NCBI GenBank assembly: GCA_029255685.2
Contig: CM055311.2
Location: 5,814,269 to 5,878,268 of the forward strand
Direction of reading: 5' to 3'
DNA from: Silene conica
Lineage: Eukaryota > Streptophyta > Magnoliopsida > Caryophyllales > Caryophyllaceae
DNA length: 64,000 nucleotides
Under the pieces are notes generated by a model. That model ran no database searches, was not told the DNA's origin, and saw only the letters and a program-made list of their open reading frames with translations. Made by a program: the position numbers and the translations under genes. Position 1 is the stretch's first letter; every line of letters starts with the position of its first letter. Below are positions 9,422 through 23,232 of this stretch, one piece after another.

Positions 9422-11700
9422 ATTGTTACAGACATGCATGTTGTCTTAAGACGATTTTATGAGTTTATGAGATAAATTAGTAAAGTTGATATTTTGATGT
9501 TAAAATTAGTTTTATTAAACAATATGGTCTTGCATGTATATAATCTGGTCATACTGTTATATGGGTCGAAAATTTAGTTTATGTAAAAATTTATGACTTA
9601 TTTTTACTTAATATGGCATAAAATTGGAAGAACATGCATTAAAATTGATTAAGAGTTAATTTAATTAAGTTGCATGTTAATTTTATGTATGTTTATTTGG
9701 AAATAACAACATGCATGTTCTATTTGTGTTACATAGAAATTTTTAAGTTAATGTGATTAATTTAGATAGTTTATTGATTTTTATTCGATAAAATTTAGTA
9801 AATAATGGTTATTTTAAAATAAATAAATATTTTATTTTTGGGGCACGAATTTTTTTTAAGCTCCTGGAAATATTATAAAATGTCCAAAGTTTTCTGTTAA
9901 ATTTATTTTAATTTTTATGATTTAATTTGGAATTAAATCGTAAAATTGCATTTTACCGACAAATATTGTGATATATGTTTGAATCAATTTCATAACCATT
10001 TTTTTTCCACATGCATGGCATATTGGTACAATACCATAATGTATAAAATTTTGAAATTTTATTTTTCATAATTTTTATTAATTTAATGGATTGTTTTCAT
10101 AATAATCATGAATTATTATGTTATTTTTATCATAAAATGTATTTTAAACCCATATAATGTAAAATTAATTAGTGTGACTAATCATTTTGAGGTTGGACCA
10201 GATTATAATGAGAGATCCATCTTAAAATTGTTTTAAGAATTGATTAGGAATTTTTAATGGTTAAAAATCCCGCTTAACAAGCTCGCATGATCGTTGTTGG
10301 TAAGTTGGACGATTTGGCATGTCATATTTATTACAATGCATTTTATTATTCATATGGATTTATATATTTAAATTAAGGTAATTTTACCTTATATGGCCAT
10401 AGGTAGAAATTGGTATTATCCGCAATGTATGGGAATACCGGTTTAATTTGTAATTTATTGCGATTTCGTATCGCTAATTTGTAATTAATTAATAGTTTTA
10501 TTTTAGTTACAATTTGTATAATAGGATATTGCCATGTAATTTTATTTCTAGTAGTATTATTGATTTTGTAAAAGACGGAGTTTCCTAAAAGACGGCGTTA
10601 TTTTCGGAAAGGAGTTCCGAAATCCAAAAGAAGGAGGCCATTTCATTGAAGACCCTAGGGACCAAAGAGTTGGTTTCCGAAGTGTAATAAAATAGTTAAT
10701 TAGATTACCTAGGTGGCCATATAAGGATTTTATTTGTTGCTTATCTTCATGCCAAATCGTCATTACATGTTTTTTATTTATTTTTCCGTTGTTATCGATT
10801 CAATTGTCTACCATTCACCAATTTTGTTCACTTAAAAGTGATAGATAATTAAATTGATAAGATCTCTCACTCTTAAAATTGAGATAAAGCCTTACCAAGT
10901 ATTAGCACCTATGAATCCCTTCTTCATTAGAGGTAGGCTCGGCTCACCGAGGTACTCTCTTTTTACGTTGGGTAAGTAGGGTAATAAAAGCTATTACACG
11001 TGAAAATTGGTTGGACTCAACGGGATTAATGTGGGATGAATCGGCCTCACCGTGCCCATGATTAGTTCCGGGGCTAACAGATAGTTTTTTGAGAAAATCT
11101 GTCAACCAAGAGTTCTAGTGGTAGAATCAGTCAAATTGTTGACTCACCAAATTTATATAAATAAGGGATGAATCGGCTCACCGTGCCCGTTTTTATATAA
11201 AGATGGGTCTTGGAATCGTTTATATAATTCAGTGTGAGATCATTATATAAATGCCTACTTATTGAAACTTGTTAAAGTTATTTTTCAAGTATTTATTTAC
11301 GATGAATGTTCAATTTCCCACTTATTCCGTTTATTATTTTATATCGCGCAATGACTATATATTCAACTCGCTCCTCCATTTATAGAATCGATAATCCGTT
11401 ATACATGAAAAATAGTTTTCTAAGAGTATACCGTAACTTGTTTAATCGATTATTCATCTTTTCTCCGATTTACCACCATAGCTAATTAGAAAAATGCATT
11501 TACATTTGATCCTCATATTGTTTGTTGTAAAGATCTCTTATGAAGAGGATAAACTGAATTTTGCTTAAATCAAAAGTGTTTCGATTTTACAATATCATTT
11601 TATTTACAACAATATTACTACAATCTTATTGCTCGTGAGATAAATGGTTATACATACTTAAATTGTTTAAGTACTTAATTTCGTTGGGAACTGATTGGTA
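9422..11700 (+). other. Untranslated leader of copia A
   Basis: AT-rich leader with no open frame of note. It aligns over long stretches with 44645-46534 of copia G. A short motif, TCGG(C)TCACCG, recurs at 10939-10951, 11041-11057 and 11173-11188, with matching positions in G. It is a possible structured leader element. No gene is seen. Confidence 0.7.
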
Positions 11701-14112
11701 ATATGATTTGCAATCGAAATCATGATTAACCAATGACCACATTCACTTTATTAAGTTTCTTAGAAGTGAGTGGGAGCTCTAAGAGGGATGTATATATCTT
11801 AATAGTTAAGATTAGGACGAGGTTCAAAAGAGAATTTGGTTTAAGTATTTGGTTTAAGGTAAAGGTTAATAAGGATAAGCTATTGTGAATAGCAACACCA
11901 AACCATAGTGCAAGGCCAATCCTAACCAAATTTGTTCATATTTTAATTGAAATATTACATTAATAGAAAAATACCCCTAATTTTTGAATAAGAAAGTTAG
12001 GTGTGTGACACCTAAAAGGTTCGTTCTTTTCTAGATATCTATATGATTGACATTAGTTATGCTTCTACCACTTCATCAATATTTGATATCGATAGTGGTT
12101 ATAATAATTGTTATTGGTTCATGAGATGATAGTCGTTTGATGATTAGCTTTTAACTAATGTTAACTATCTCGTAGGAAATGGAACTAGAGTAGTTGTCCT
12201 TCCATTATGAGGCTTATAAGTGTTATAAATATGTACTTAATCTAGTTTTTTGGTTTAGAATTGTGCTTTAATAAAAGTTTTATGTAAGAGACATAGGGTT
12301 TTACTTATATGATATAAACAAATGTTGTACCCAAATTTGCCATGATTTGATCTATGGCTATGCCAATCAAAATATTGGTTATTTTTCACCTAAAGTAGAT
12401 AAATTTATATATATCATATAGCATATAAAAGGTTCATAATTTTTTTTGGTGACCCCGATCTAATCTTAGTTCTAAATTGAAATTGCATTCATGGACTAGT
12501 GTAAACTAAGTCTTCGTGAATCATTTGATTGTGAATCTTATGATATATGCGAATCTTGTATTCTAAGCAAGATAACTCGTACCTTTTTGGTGAAAAGGAT
12601 ATTTAGCATAAGAGTCGTTATTCATCCTAATCACATGTGGATGTGTATGATCGAATAACAAATTCAATCAGAGTAGATTACATTTACTTCTTTTCTTTTA
12701 ACATCAGTTTAGAAAGATAGTGGCGTATCTACTAAACGAGATATAAAGAGAAACTCTTCATGAGATCAAAGAGTTTTTATTGTAAATATGATTACCAGTA
12801 AGACTATAAGATCAAAGTTTCACGATCCGATCGTGGAAAGTATAACTAAGTGATGATTTTTGTTTGTTACCAAAAGTAATGTGATACAGTATCACAAGTT
12901 AAAATCTTTCCGTAACACACATTATTCGATAAGGTGTGGTTGGAAAGAGATAATATAGAACTTATACGATATGGTTTTTTATCTTAGTCAAGTTTTATTG
13001 AGCCACTTGATTTTATAATTGGGGTCTTTCTATTTTGTCTACTAATTTCTTTTTCCCACTAAGTCAAAGTACCTTTTTAAACAACCATATTCACTCCGTA
13101 TTAGATATGGAAAGGTATAGTACCTAATTTGTAAGTTGTCCGAATAAAAACATGTGGTCAATTATCCTACAAGTTCATGAGAATAAAGTGTTTCTGGCTC
13201 ATGATGCTGTCTTTATAGAAAAGAAGACTATTTCTAAATGACAGAGTGGGAGAAAATATTGAAGAGCCACAAATGACACAAGAAAATTGTTTTCTTATTG
13301 TCAAATAGAATGTATATTTGTTCGGAATATACGAGGTCGGGATAAAATCCATCACTCTTTAGAGATGAGTATATAAGTGTTAGTTTTTGAAAGTGATGAG
13401 AGGTGATAAATCGTTATTTAAAATTTTTTATGATACCTCTTACTTACAAAGAGGTTGTTTAAAAGGTTGTTTCTAGTTTCAACTCTATGCAATGGCTATA
13501 GAAGTCATCTTAATCCGAATTAGAATTCAAGTGTAATTATCAGGTAAATAACCTGGTATATTTACATGAAGAAGTTTGACCTCTTCAATGTAATTGACTT
13601 GAATAAAAAGATGTTTTCTAGGCTTAATTGGTGAAAAAGGGTTTTGCACCAGTTTCAATGCTTCTATAAACTCGGATTATACTGGCAATTGTTGCATTTC
13701 ATAATTGTCAATTTAATAGTAGAATATCAAAACCATCTTCCCGAATTTGATTCGTTCTAGAAGAAGAAGTGTGTTTGACACATTTAGAGGGTTTTTTGTA
13801 GATCCTTACAATCTTAAGATTGTAGCAAACTTATGAAGAAATCTTAAGAGAGCATCATGGAGTTGGAATGATTAATTGATCGTATTATAAATCATTTCTC
13901 AAGATGTTGAGGAATTATATTTACACATGAAGTTTAGTGGGAGTATTGTGGTCTTATGGTCTTTATATAGTCTGTATATAAATCATTTGGAATGATGAAA
14001 GATTTAGGAGAATATTAATACATCTTAAAATATCCAGATTTATTAGATAAATCAAGGAGGGATATATGCGCTTTATTAGGAGTCTTATGTAGGTGAGATT
14101 CTTGACTAGTTC
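11700..14112 (+). pseudogene. Decayed copia gag-pol remnants, first part
   Basis: Scattered matches, in order, to the gag C-terminus, integrase and reverse transcriptase regions of copia G. Examples are around 11765 (G 47169), 12540 (G 47990), 13190 (G 48700), 13630 (G 49210) and 14010 (G 49624). No long frame survives, and the remnant carries many breaks. The remnant is interrupted at 14113 by gypsy element B and resumes at 23233. Confidence 0.8.
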
Positions 14113-16077
14113 TGTAACACCCCCATTTATTTAAGAGCCTTTAGCAAGACATTCTCAAATAAATAGGACTGTTACCATCTCGGATTATCCGAGGTAGTGA
14201 ATAACAAGATAAACAAACCAAAGTACTTTATGAAAAAAACTGATTAAATTTAAACTTGATATTACAACAACTACGAGGTCCAAACTTTAATAAAATAAAA
14301 GTACAACTGAAGATATCTAAGTGTGATCTAACTCTAAGTAGGTCCAAGCCATGTCTCTCTCCATGCCCAAGCTCCTAATCCAACTGTCATTGACCTGTAA
14401 AATCTACTCCCCATTCCGGATCATCGTAGGTGTCACACGAATACACAGGGTCAACCGCGAGGTTAAGTAGGTAAAACAGATAAAACATAAATAACAGTAG
14501 AACCGTATCCTCCTCCATCTCCATACCATTCGATCATCCACCACACCTCCATCACTCCACACCACCATCACACCACACCTCCCATCACACCACACCACCC
14601 TCACACCACACCTCCCATGGCCATATCACAAGTCCCGTATCACAAGACCCATATCACAAGACCCAATATCACAAGAATATGTAGATAATTAATCACAACA
14701 TAGCATCAGTCATACAATAAGATATACACAGCTAACATCAGTTAATAAACAGATTTCTCATCACAAACATGTATACAGTTTTTCCCCTACCTCGAACTGC
14801 AGAAGAAAAAGGCAAGTGTGCAACCGCTACTAAAAGTGTTCCACGCGAAACTTCCACCTAGACATATATTATTTAATTAATTAAAACCCTTCTAACTCTT
14901 TTATAAAACTTACACCTACCGTAAAAGACAACTTTCTAAAAGTGGAAAGTTTCCTAAAGTGGAAACTTTCCTATTAAGGAAACTTTCTAATAACAATTTC
15001 CCGACCCCAACACCATACTAACGTGAATAGATTACTACACCTACTCCAATAATAAAGTTCATAAAAGTAATAATAATATCCATGTAATTAAATATTACTA
15101 ATAAGAATCAACATTAATAACAATAATAAAACTAGCCAAAAACACCACAACTATTAACGACAAGGCTCCTCCTTTTCCCGACTCACACACCCGACTCCAA
15201 CACTCCTATTACCACCGCGAGTCACCGCCTCCGACCACCAGCAGCGCACTTCCTGGTTCCCACGACCACCTGCGATTCTCCCAACCGCCGTCACCCCCCT
15301 TCGCCGGTCGCCGACAAGGCAAACCCGACCCTTACCCCGGACTGGTTTCCCCCTATACGACTCAACCACACCAAACCTAACCCCCTGTCGACGCTGACAC
15401 CAGGACCATCACCACCCAGAACCGCCTTCCACACCCCCACTGACACCCGACTCTAACACCTCGGTGGTACCACTGTGTCGACCTCCCCCGAGTCAACAGT
15501 GGTACCACCCCCTACACCAACTCATGAAACCGTGAACCAGTACGGAACCAGAACCGAGACCAACAACACAAACGAAAACTCCTTTTTACGCCACCCCCCG
15601 ACACCTAAACCCACCGTGACAGCCCTCACACGACTCTCCTAACCACCGTGAACAACAAAACAGAGATACAACACGAAGGTGACTACTCGACATCAGTCGA
15701 ATCTACTACAAAACGTGCGCAGAACTCGCGGACCGATTATAAGCAAGCAAGCGTGTGACCGTACCTAATTCGGGGTCAAAACGAAGGGTGTTAGACCGAT
15801 CCTAAGCCGTCGCAAAGACCTCCTCCTTTACGTTTGTGGTGGCGGCAGTCGTGTGGTGTATTTGTTTTTGTATTAGGTAATATGAAAAAGAAGTCATCCA
15901 TGCCTCTTATATGACGGCAGGTGTCATATTCCTACTGTGAGGGTTTCCAAAAACGTGGCTGTCTAAGCAAGCTACCCAATTCCCGAGGCCCATTTCTTAT
16001 TCACGGTTCCTAATTCGAACCCACATCCCCGAGAACCCAAGTTCGAACCCCCCACAAGGCACATAACTACTATTAAC

Positions 16078-16149
<72 letters not shown>

Positions 16150-16212
16150 AGCGTCATTATAAAATATATCGTCAACCTCTAAAAATTATCAACAAAGTTT
16201 CGGGTTATTACA
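14113..16212 (-). repeat. 3' LTR of gypsy B (2100 bp)
   Basis: On the plus strand it starts TGTAACACCCCCATTT and ends GGGTTATTACA. It is nearly identical to 20251-22295, apart from a much longer (AT)n tract at about 16079-16147. It contains a VNTR-like CACACC/ATCACAAGACC region (about 14555-14690), GGAAAGTTTCC repeats (about 14925-15000), a double GGTGGTACCACC-type palindrome (about 15463-15512) and a GTTCGAACCCCCC motif (16041-16053). Confidence 0.93.
16079..16147. repeat. (AT)n microsatellite in B LTR
   Basis: About 68 bases of pure AT dinucleotide. The partner LTR has only about 14 bases at the matching place (about 22218-22231), so this tract expanded, or the other contracted, after insertion. 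Confidence 0.95.
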
Positions 16213-19200
16213 GTCTTCCTCTCTTAAAATGAACTTCGTCCCGAAGTTCAACCACAGTCAGGTGATAACCAATCCCGCTCACGCGAACTTGGAACTTGGA
16301 ACATAAACATTAACAAAACATTAACTTGGAACATGAATGCCTCGAATATAAATGCCCAGGTAATATTAACACGCTAACATAGTAAATAATATTAAGGTAA
16401 AGGTACGGGGTATTACAGTCTCCCCTCCTTAGAATGAACTCCGTCCCGAAGTTCACCACCCCATAACGGTAAAGACATACTTAGCAAACTTGTCCTGATG
16501 TTACATTCTATCCCTCTTAAGTGAACTTTGTCCCCAAAGTTCACAAATTTAACATACAACTGCAACACCTGATACTCCAACAATCACGATATAGTGCATA
16601 ACATACGCAGCAGGGTTATCAAGTATATTCAAATAATCACGACATACCAGTTAGCCATGTCATACATCATTAAGATTTTACAATCATATCCTCCTTAAAA
16701 CATGGTTACGTCCCCGTAACCTCATAAACATTCTCACACAGTACTCCATCGCATTCATTACTTTATCTCATAAAATCTGACTCAAAGTAACCAGGGATCA
16801 CACTCATCGTCGAATCTAAGACCAAAGACAAGGGGTGAGCGAACTGGCGGAAATGAACCGCAATTCAATACTTCCATTTCGATATCGATATCAACTCAAA
16901 CAGTGTAACTCAATAATTAGGTCACTCTAGACCGTAACAATAACTCGGCACATAAGCCCCATAACTCATTCCAGTAACCAATCTCAATATCAATTTCAAT
17001 AGCGTCAAAGGTCCAAACCTTGCTCAACACTTAGATCATAAGTCTAAGCTACTCACCCACAAGTTAAGGTCAAAGAATACGACAACTCGGTACAACCTTA
17101 AAATCCAATCTCAATCTCGAACATTGTTTTTGTACTAGACTCATACACAACCTATATCCCATCAGTTAAATACCCTTACAATTGCAAAGTTTGTAAAACA
17201 AGAATTGTACATTATACCAAACCAACCTAGTGCAGAATTATTGTACATAACACAACTAATCAATTACCAAAGCTTACCTACCTCACGACTCAACCCGTCT
17301 CACAAACATAAGGATTATCTTATCAGTAGGAAATATTATCTATCAAAATAAAGGAACAATTACAATTTTTTTTTTTTTACCCAAACAAGTACTCGTCAGA
17401 AACTCATATCAATTATCATGTAAACATATAACCTCGAACAATAATAGGAGTATTAGTATCGGTAGAATCGTGTTATGCAGTAAAGCAGAATCAGAGTAGC
17501 TAACACCCACATACCTTTGAAATTTTATCACAATTTAATATATTTACAACAATGTAGGCAATCAAGAAGCTCATAGTTCCTACTCTACAGATTGAAATGT
17601 TTCATGCTCTTAGTCACACTATAGAAGTAAAATCCTATTTTAGAAAAGACATGGAGCAAAAGTTAATTAACGGAATGAAACATGGAACATTGACATATTT
17701 CAGCAGGTATACACAAATCATAGACTTACATGACCGTTTAACATTCTCAGATATCAATAAATTAACAAAATCACTTAGGTATATATCCATCCACTCACAT
17801 TATATCATTTATCATGGAACTATTACTATATATGGCTTGTAAAATAAGGGTTTAATACAATGCGCAGCAATTAACATTCAAGCAGGATTTCATCTACACA
17901 TAGCTACAGGATTGTCATTTTGCAACCAATCACCATAATTATCAAACATCAAACTTAAACCTTGTTTGTCATGTTGAAAATATTTGAACTGCTTGAAACT
18001 TTAAAAGGGTTGTTTGTGACAAAATAAATACGTGTCAAGGACAATTCATAAGTTACAGCTTGAAACAAGGCTACACGGAGGTATTATAACTCTTCTTTAT
18101 TAAGTCATTGTTCTTCTCATTCATGAATTATGAAAATTTTAACGATATAAGTAACAATCACAAGGCTAATACTTTCAAAAAAAAAAAAAAAAAATCGTAT
18201 GTCAACAATTAATAACTTACACATCGTGATCAAATTCTAAATATGACAATATGTACTTCACTGTATGGTTTGACCATATACTTGGAAAAGTTATAAAGAT
18301 TAAAACACAGGAATTAGACAGTGATAAACCATCAATATCCGAAAGAACATCAATCAGCTTCACCTTAAACACATAATTACAATTATGTAGAATTATTAGA
18401 TTGCGATGTCATGCTGATAAACTGACCAGTTAAATTTCATTCAGTCACCTGGCAAGACTCCACTCAGATAAACAAGATTTTGACATTACATTCGAGTAGC
18501 ACATAATTATATTGAGGTCGTAAAATTTGATATATAATTGAAACAATTCTATATTAAACTTGACGAAATAAACAAGGTTATGCTACTATATAGTGAGGGT
18601 TCATACTCATACCATACGCCTATTATTCATGTTACTAATGCCATATCAGGATATCACGTGGTCACATCACATAACGACATTTGATTAAACTTTTATATGA
18701 AACTTTTATATCCCACGATTTCAACAATTAACATTACGCAACAACTTACCAAGTCATAATTAAATAACAGCTTATCTAACATGCGAGCGATCATAGTTTT
18801 TAGAAAATATAAAGGACTAACTGATCATAGGAAAAGAATCGAATGCATATCTCAAGGAAATTATTTAATACCATTTCCATAACTCAATCGGTCTGAACAA
18901 GAACTTTACAGCAATTCAACAGAAAGTTAGGCAACTTGCAAAAATCACAACTAAAGAACGACTCATTAAGATTTTACATGGCCTATCATCTTGAAAACGT
19001 AAACGCACATTCTAAACAGCAGAGGTGGGATTATGCATAAACAATAAATATGTTTTAGATGGTTTCTTTTCCAAAACATCGGTCAAAATAGAACTGTGCA
19101 GTAACAATCTACCACTGTCGACTAAAAGATTTATTTCTCCCAAAATACAAGTCGTTTTAACATGAACCAAAAGCATTGAAAAGCTAAGTCAGAAGGTTGT

Positions 19201-20250
19201 CATAAATAAATCTCCATGTTCGTATATAAAACACATTTCAAAAGGGCTGCCCGTACAACAAGGTATCCTTCTGTAAATTTATCAAAATTTTGTGTTTCTT
19301 AAATTCACTTCACATTATCACCTTTAAATATGACCATTCTTCTTCCAAAACATGTTGATATACTATTTGAAGCACAAACACCACCATCTTAACATGTAAG
19401 CATCATTCAAACTGTAACTATTATCAAGAACACGGTAAGGATTTCGAAACTGAAAATAGAACCAACTAAATAACTCGATGGTTATACATGTATATCTAAG
19501 TAAATTAGTTTCTACTATCGCACAATCGTAACTTATTCAAGTGTGGAACTATAAACTGGGAATTACCACGATGTCCTTTATTGATTACTAACTTCATAAC
19601 GAATTTAAATGTGTATAAAAGGTATAAAATTTTAAGTACAAAAAAAAAATATGCAACACATACTACATACATTCATAGCTTAGGGCAACACATTCCGCAT
19701 ATCACTAGACATGGATTACTATAACATATAATCCTATGATCAACTGATTTTTTTCATCCTTACAAGGAATTTAAACGTCAAAGTCATATAATAACGATAG
19801 GCATTAAATACTAGGTAATCATATGAACATTTCAAAATACCAAAGTCATATGTCACACCACTCTTAACTATTGCTCAACAAATACACATCCATCCTCTTG
19901 GAATATCAATTAAATCATCCAACTCGATCCACACTTCGTATCACACATACCCTTCTAACGCACATCATTAATCACACTCACATATTACTTACCACATCCT
20001 TCACCTGCAAGAACGTTAGTTCAGTATAACTTGGTCACTATATAGTCTACCCCACTCTTCAATTACTCTCATAGGGTTCCCGAGACAGAACTGAAAGGGC
20101 CCAGGTCTGGTGTGAGGGGGCCCCTAACTCATCCCGTTCCTTTTTGGGGCTCCTATCAGTTTCATCTCAGGGTTCATTTTATTAGACTCTTGCTACGTTC
20201 ATTATTATTCATTTAGTTAGGCCTGAGGATCGTTCGCTCTGATACCACTT
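16213..20250 (-). other. Non-coding interior of gypsy B
   Basis: About 4 kb with no supported gene on either strand. The longest frames are under 90 residues and unlike any gag or pol. At the left end is a purine tract on the minus strand (16213-16226, TAAGAGAGGAAGAC), the likely polypurine primer. At the right end is a leader block (about 20040-20230) that is conserved with elements C and D. Confidence 0.8.
20236..20247 (-). other. Primer binding site of gypsy B
   Basis: The minus strand reads TGGTATCAGAGC, the initiator tRNA-Met type, three bases inside the LTR edge at 20251. It sets the orientation of B. Confidence 0.9.
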
Positions 20251-22295
20251 TGTAACACCCCCATTTATTTAAGAGCCTTTAGCAAGACATTCTCAAATAA
20301 ATAGGACTGTTACCATCTCGGATTATCCGAGGTAGTGAATAACAAGATAAACAAACCAAAGTACTTTATGAAAAAAACTGATTAAATTTAAACTTGATAT
20401 TACAACAACTACGAGGTCCAAACTTTAATAAAATAAAAGTACAACTGAAGATATCTAAGTGTGATCTAACTCTAAGTAGGTCCAAGCCATGTCTCTCTCC
20501 ATGCCCAAGCTCCTAATCCAACTGTCATTGACCTGTAAAATCTACTCCCCATTCCGGATCATCGTAGGTGTCACACGAATACACAGGGTCAACCGCGAGG
20601 TTGAGTAGGTAAAACAGATAAAACATAAATAACAGTAGAACCGTATCCTCCTCCATGTCCATACCATTCGATCATCCACCACACCTCCATCACTCCACAC
20701 CACCATCACACCACACCTCCCATCACACCACACCACCATCACACCACACCTCCCATGGCCATATCACAAGTCCCGTATCACAAGACCCATATCACAAGAC
20801 CCAATATCACAAGAATATGTAGATAATTAATCACAACATAGCATCAGTCATACAATAAGATATACACAGCTAACATCAGTTAATAAACAGATTTCTCATC
20901 ACAAACATGTATACAGTTTTTCCCCTACCTCGAACTGCAGAAGAAAAAGGCAAGTGTGCAACCGCTACTAAAAGTGTTCCACGCGAAACTTCCACCTAGA
21001 CATATATTATTTAATTAATTAAAACCCTTCTAACTCTTTTATAAAACTTACACCTACCGTAAAAGACAACTTTCTAAAAGTGGAAAGTTTCCTAAAGTGG
21101 AAACTTTCCTATTAAGGAAACTTTCTAATAACAATTTCCCGACCCCAACACCATACTAACGTGAATAGATTACTACACCTACTCCAATAATAAAGTTCAT
21201 AAAAGTAATAATAATATCCATGTAATTAAATATTACTAATAAGAATCAACATTAATAACAATAATAAAACTAGCCAAAAACACCACAACTATTAACGACA
21301 AGGCTCCTCCTTTTCCCGACTCACACACCCGACTCCAACACTCCTATTACCACCGCGAGTCACCGCCTCCGACCACCAGCAGCGCACTTCCTGGTTCCCA
21401 CGACCACCTGCGATTCTCCCAACCGCCGTCACCCCCCTTCGCCGGTCGCCGACAAGGCAAACCCGACCCTTACCCCGGACTGGTTTCCCCCTATACGACT
21501 CAACCACACCAAACCTAACCCCCTGTCGACGCTGACACCAGGACCATCACCACCCAGAACCGCCTTCCACACCCCCACTGACACCCGACTCTAACACCTC
21601 GGTGGTACCACTGTGTCGACCTCCCCCGAGTCAACAGTGGTACCACCCCCTACACCAACTCATGAAACCGTGAACCAGTACGAAACCAGAACCGAGACCA
21701 ACAACACAAACGAAAACTCCTTTTTACGCCACCCCCGACACCTAAACCCACCGTGACAGCCCTCACACGACTCTCCTGACCACCGTGAACAACAAAACAG
21801 AGATACAACACGAAGGTGACTACTCGACATCAGTCGAATCTACTACAAAACGTGCGCAGAACTCGCGGACCGATTATAAGCAAGCAAGCGTGTGACCGTA
21901 CCTAATTCGGGGTCAAAACGAAGGGTGTTAGACCGATCCTAAGCCGTCGCAAAGACCTCCTCCTTTACGTTTGTGGTGGCGGCAGTCGTGTGGTGTATTT
22001 GTTTTTGTATTAGGTAATATGAAAAAGAGGTCATCCATGCCTCTTATATGACGGCAGGTGTCATATTCCTACTGTGAGGGTTTCCAAAAACGTGGCTGTC
22101 TAAGCAAGCTACCCAATTCCCGAGGCCCATTTCTTATTCACGGTTCCTAATTCGAACCCACATCCCCGAGAACCCAAGTTCGAACCCCCCACAAGGCATA
22201 TAACTACTATTAACGAATATATATATATATCAAGCGTCATTATAAAATATATCGTCAACCTCTAAAAATTATCAACAAAGTTTCGGGTTATTACA
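20251..22295 (-). repeat. 5' LTR of gypsy B (2045 bp)
   Basis: Nearly identical to 14113-16212, with only scattered substitutions, a short AT tract and few length differences. The GC-rich frames within it (such as 21292-21507 minus) also occur in the other LTR and are not genes. Confidence 0.93.
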
Positions 22296-23232
22296 GTCTT
22301 CCTCCCTTAAAATGAACTTCGTCCCGAAGTTCAACCACAGTCAGGTGATAAGCAATCCCGCTCACGCGAACTTGGAACATAAACATTAACAAAACATTAA
22401 CTTAGAACATGAATGCCTCGAATATAAATGCCCAGGGAATATTAACACGCTAACATTGTAAATAATATTAATGTAAAGGTACGGGGTATTACAGTCTCCC
22501 CTCCTTAGAATGAACTCCGTCCCGAAGTTCACCACCCCATAACGGTAAAGACATACTTAGCAAACTTGTCCTGATGTTACAAAGTGAATAACAAGATAAA
22601 CAAACCAAAGTACTTTATAAAAAAAAACTGATTAAATTTAAACTTGATATTACAACAACTACGAGGTCCAAACTTTAATAAAATAAAAGTACAACTGAAG
22701 ATATCTAAGTGTGATCTAACTCTAAGTAGGTCCAAGCCATGTCTCTCTCCATGCCCAAGCTCCTAATCCAACTGTCATTGACCTGTAAAATCTACTCCCC
22801 ATTCCGGATCATCGTAGGTGTCACACGAATACACAGGGTCAACCGCGAGGTTGAGTAGGTAAAACAGATAAAACATAAATAACAGTAGAACCGTATCCTC
22901 CTCCATCTCCATACCATTCGATCATCCACCACACCTCCATCACTCCACACCACCATCACACCACACCTCCCATCACACCACACCACCATCACACCACACC
23001 TCCCATGGCCATATCACAAGTCCCGTATCACAAGTCCCATATCACAAGACCCAATATCACAAGAATATGTAGATAATTAATCACAACATAGCATCAGTCA
23101 TACAATAAGATATACACAGCTAACATCAGTTAATAAACAGATTTCTCATCACAAACATGTATACAGTTTTTCCCCTACCTCGAACTGCAGAAGAAAAAGG
23201 CAAGTGTGCAACCGCTATTTCGGGTTATTACA
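22296..23232 (-). repeat. Partial second copy of B interior and incomplete third LTR
   Basis: 22296-22581 repeats the interior next to the 3' LTR (16213-16510). 22582-23232 is an incomplete third LTR copy that ends with the normal GGGTTATTACA terminus and the AGTTC duplication. This LTR-interior-LTR-interior-LTR order is what unequal recombination between element copies leaves. Confidence 0.85.

Larger units (their letters stand above)
14113..23232 (-). mobile_element. Gypsy element B, non-coding (LARD-like), with extra partial LTR
   Basis: Inserted in copia A with target duplication AGTTC (14108-14112 and 23233-23237). In minus orientation it has a 5' LTR (20251-22295), primer site (20236-20247), about 4 kb of interior and a 3' LTR (14113-16212). 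Beyond the 5' LTR lie a second short copy of the 3' interior (22296-22581) and an incomplete third LTR (22582-23232). The two main LTRs are nearly identical, so insertion was recent. There is no gag or pol. LTR ends, primer site and leader blocks match those of coding element C, which suggests mobilisation in trans. Confidence 0.88.

Noticed and set aside
15154-15369. 71-residue frame, repeated at 21292-21507
   Set aside because: It lies within the GC-rich part of B's LTRs and is repeated only because LTRs are repeated. No coding signal.
17597-17842. 81-residue frame in the interior of B
   Set aside because: AT-rich, no family resemblance and no neighbours with coding content. Treated as chance.
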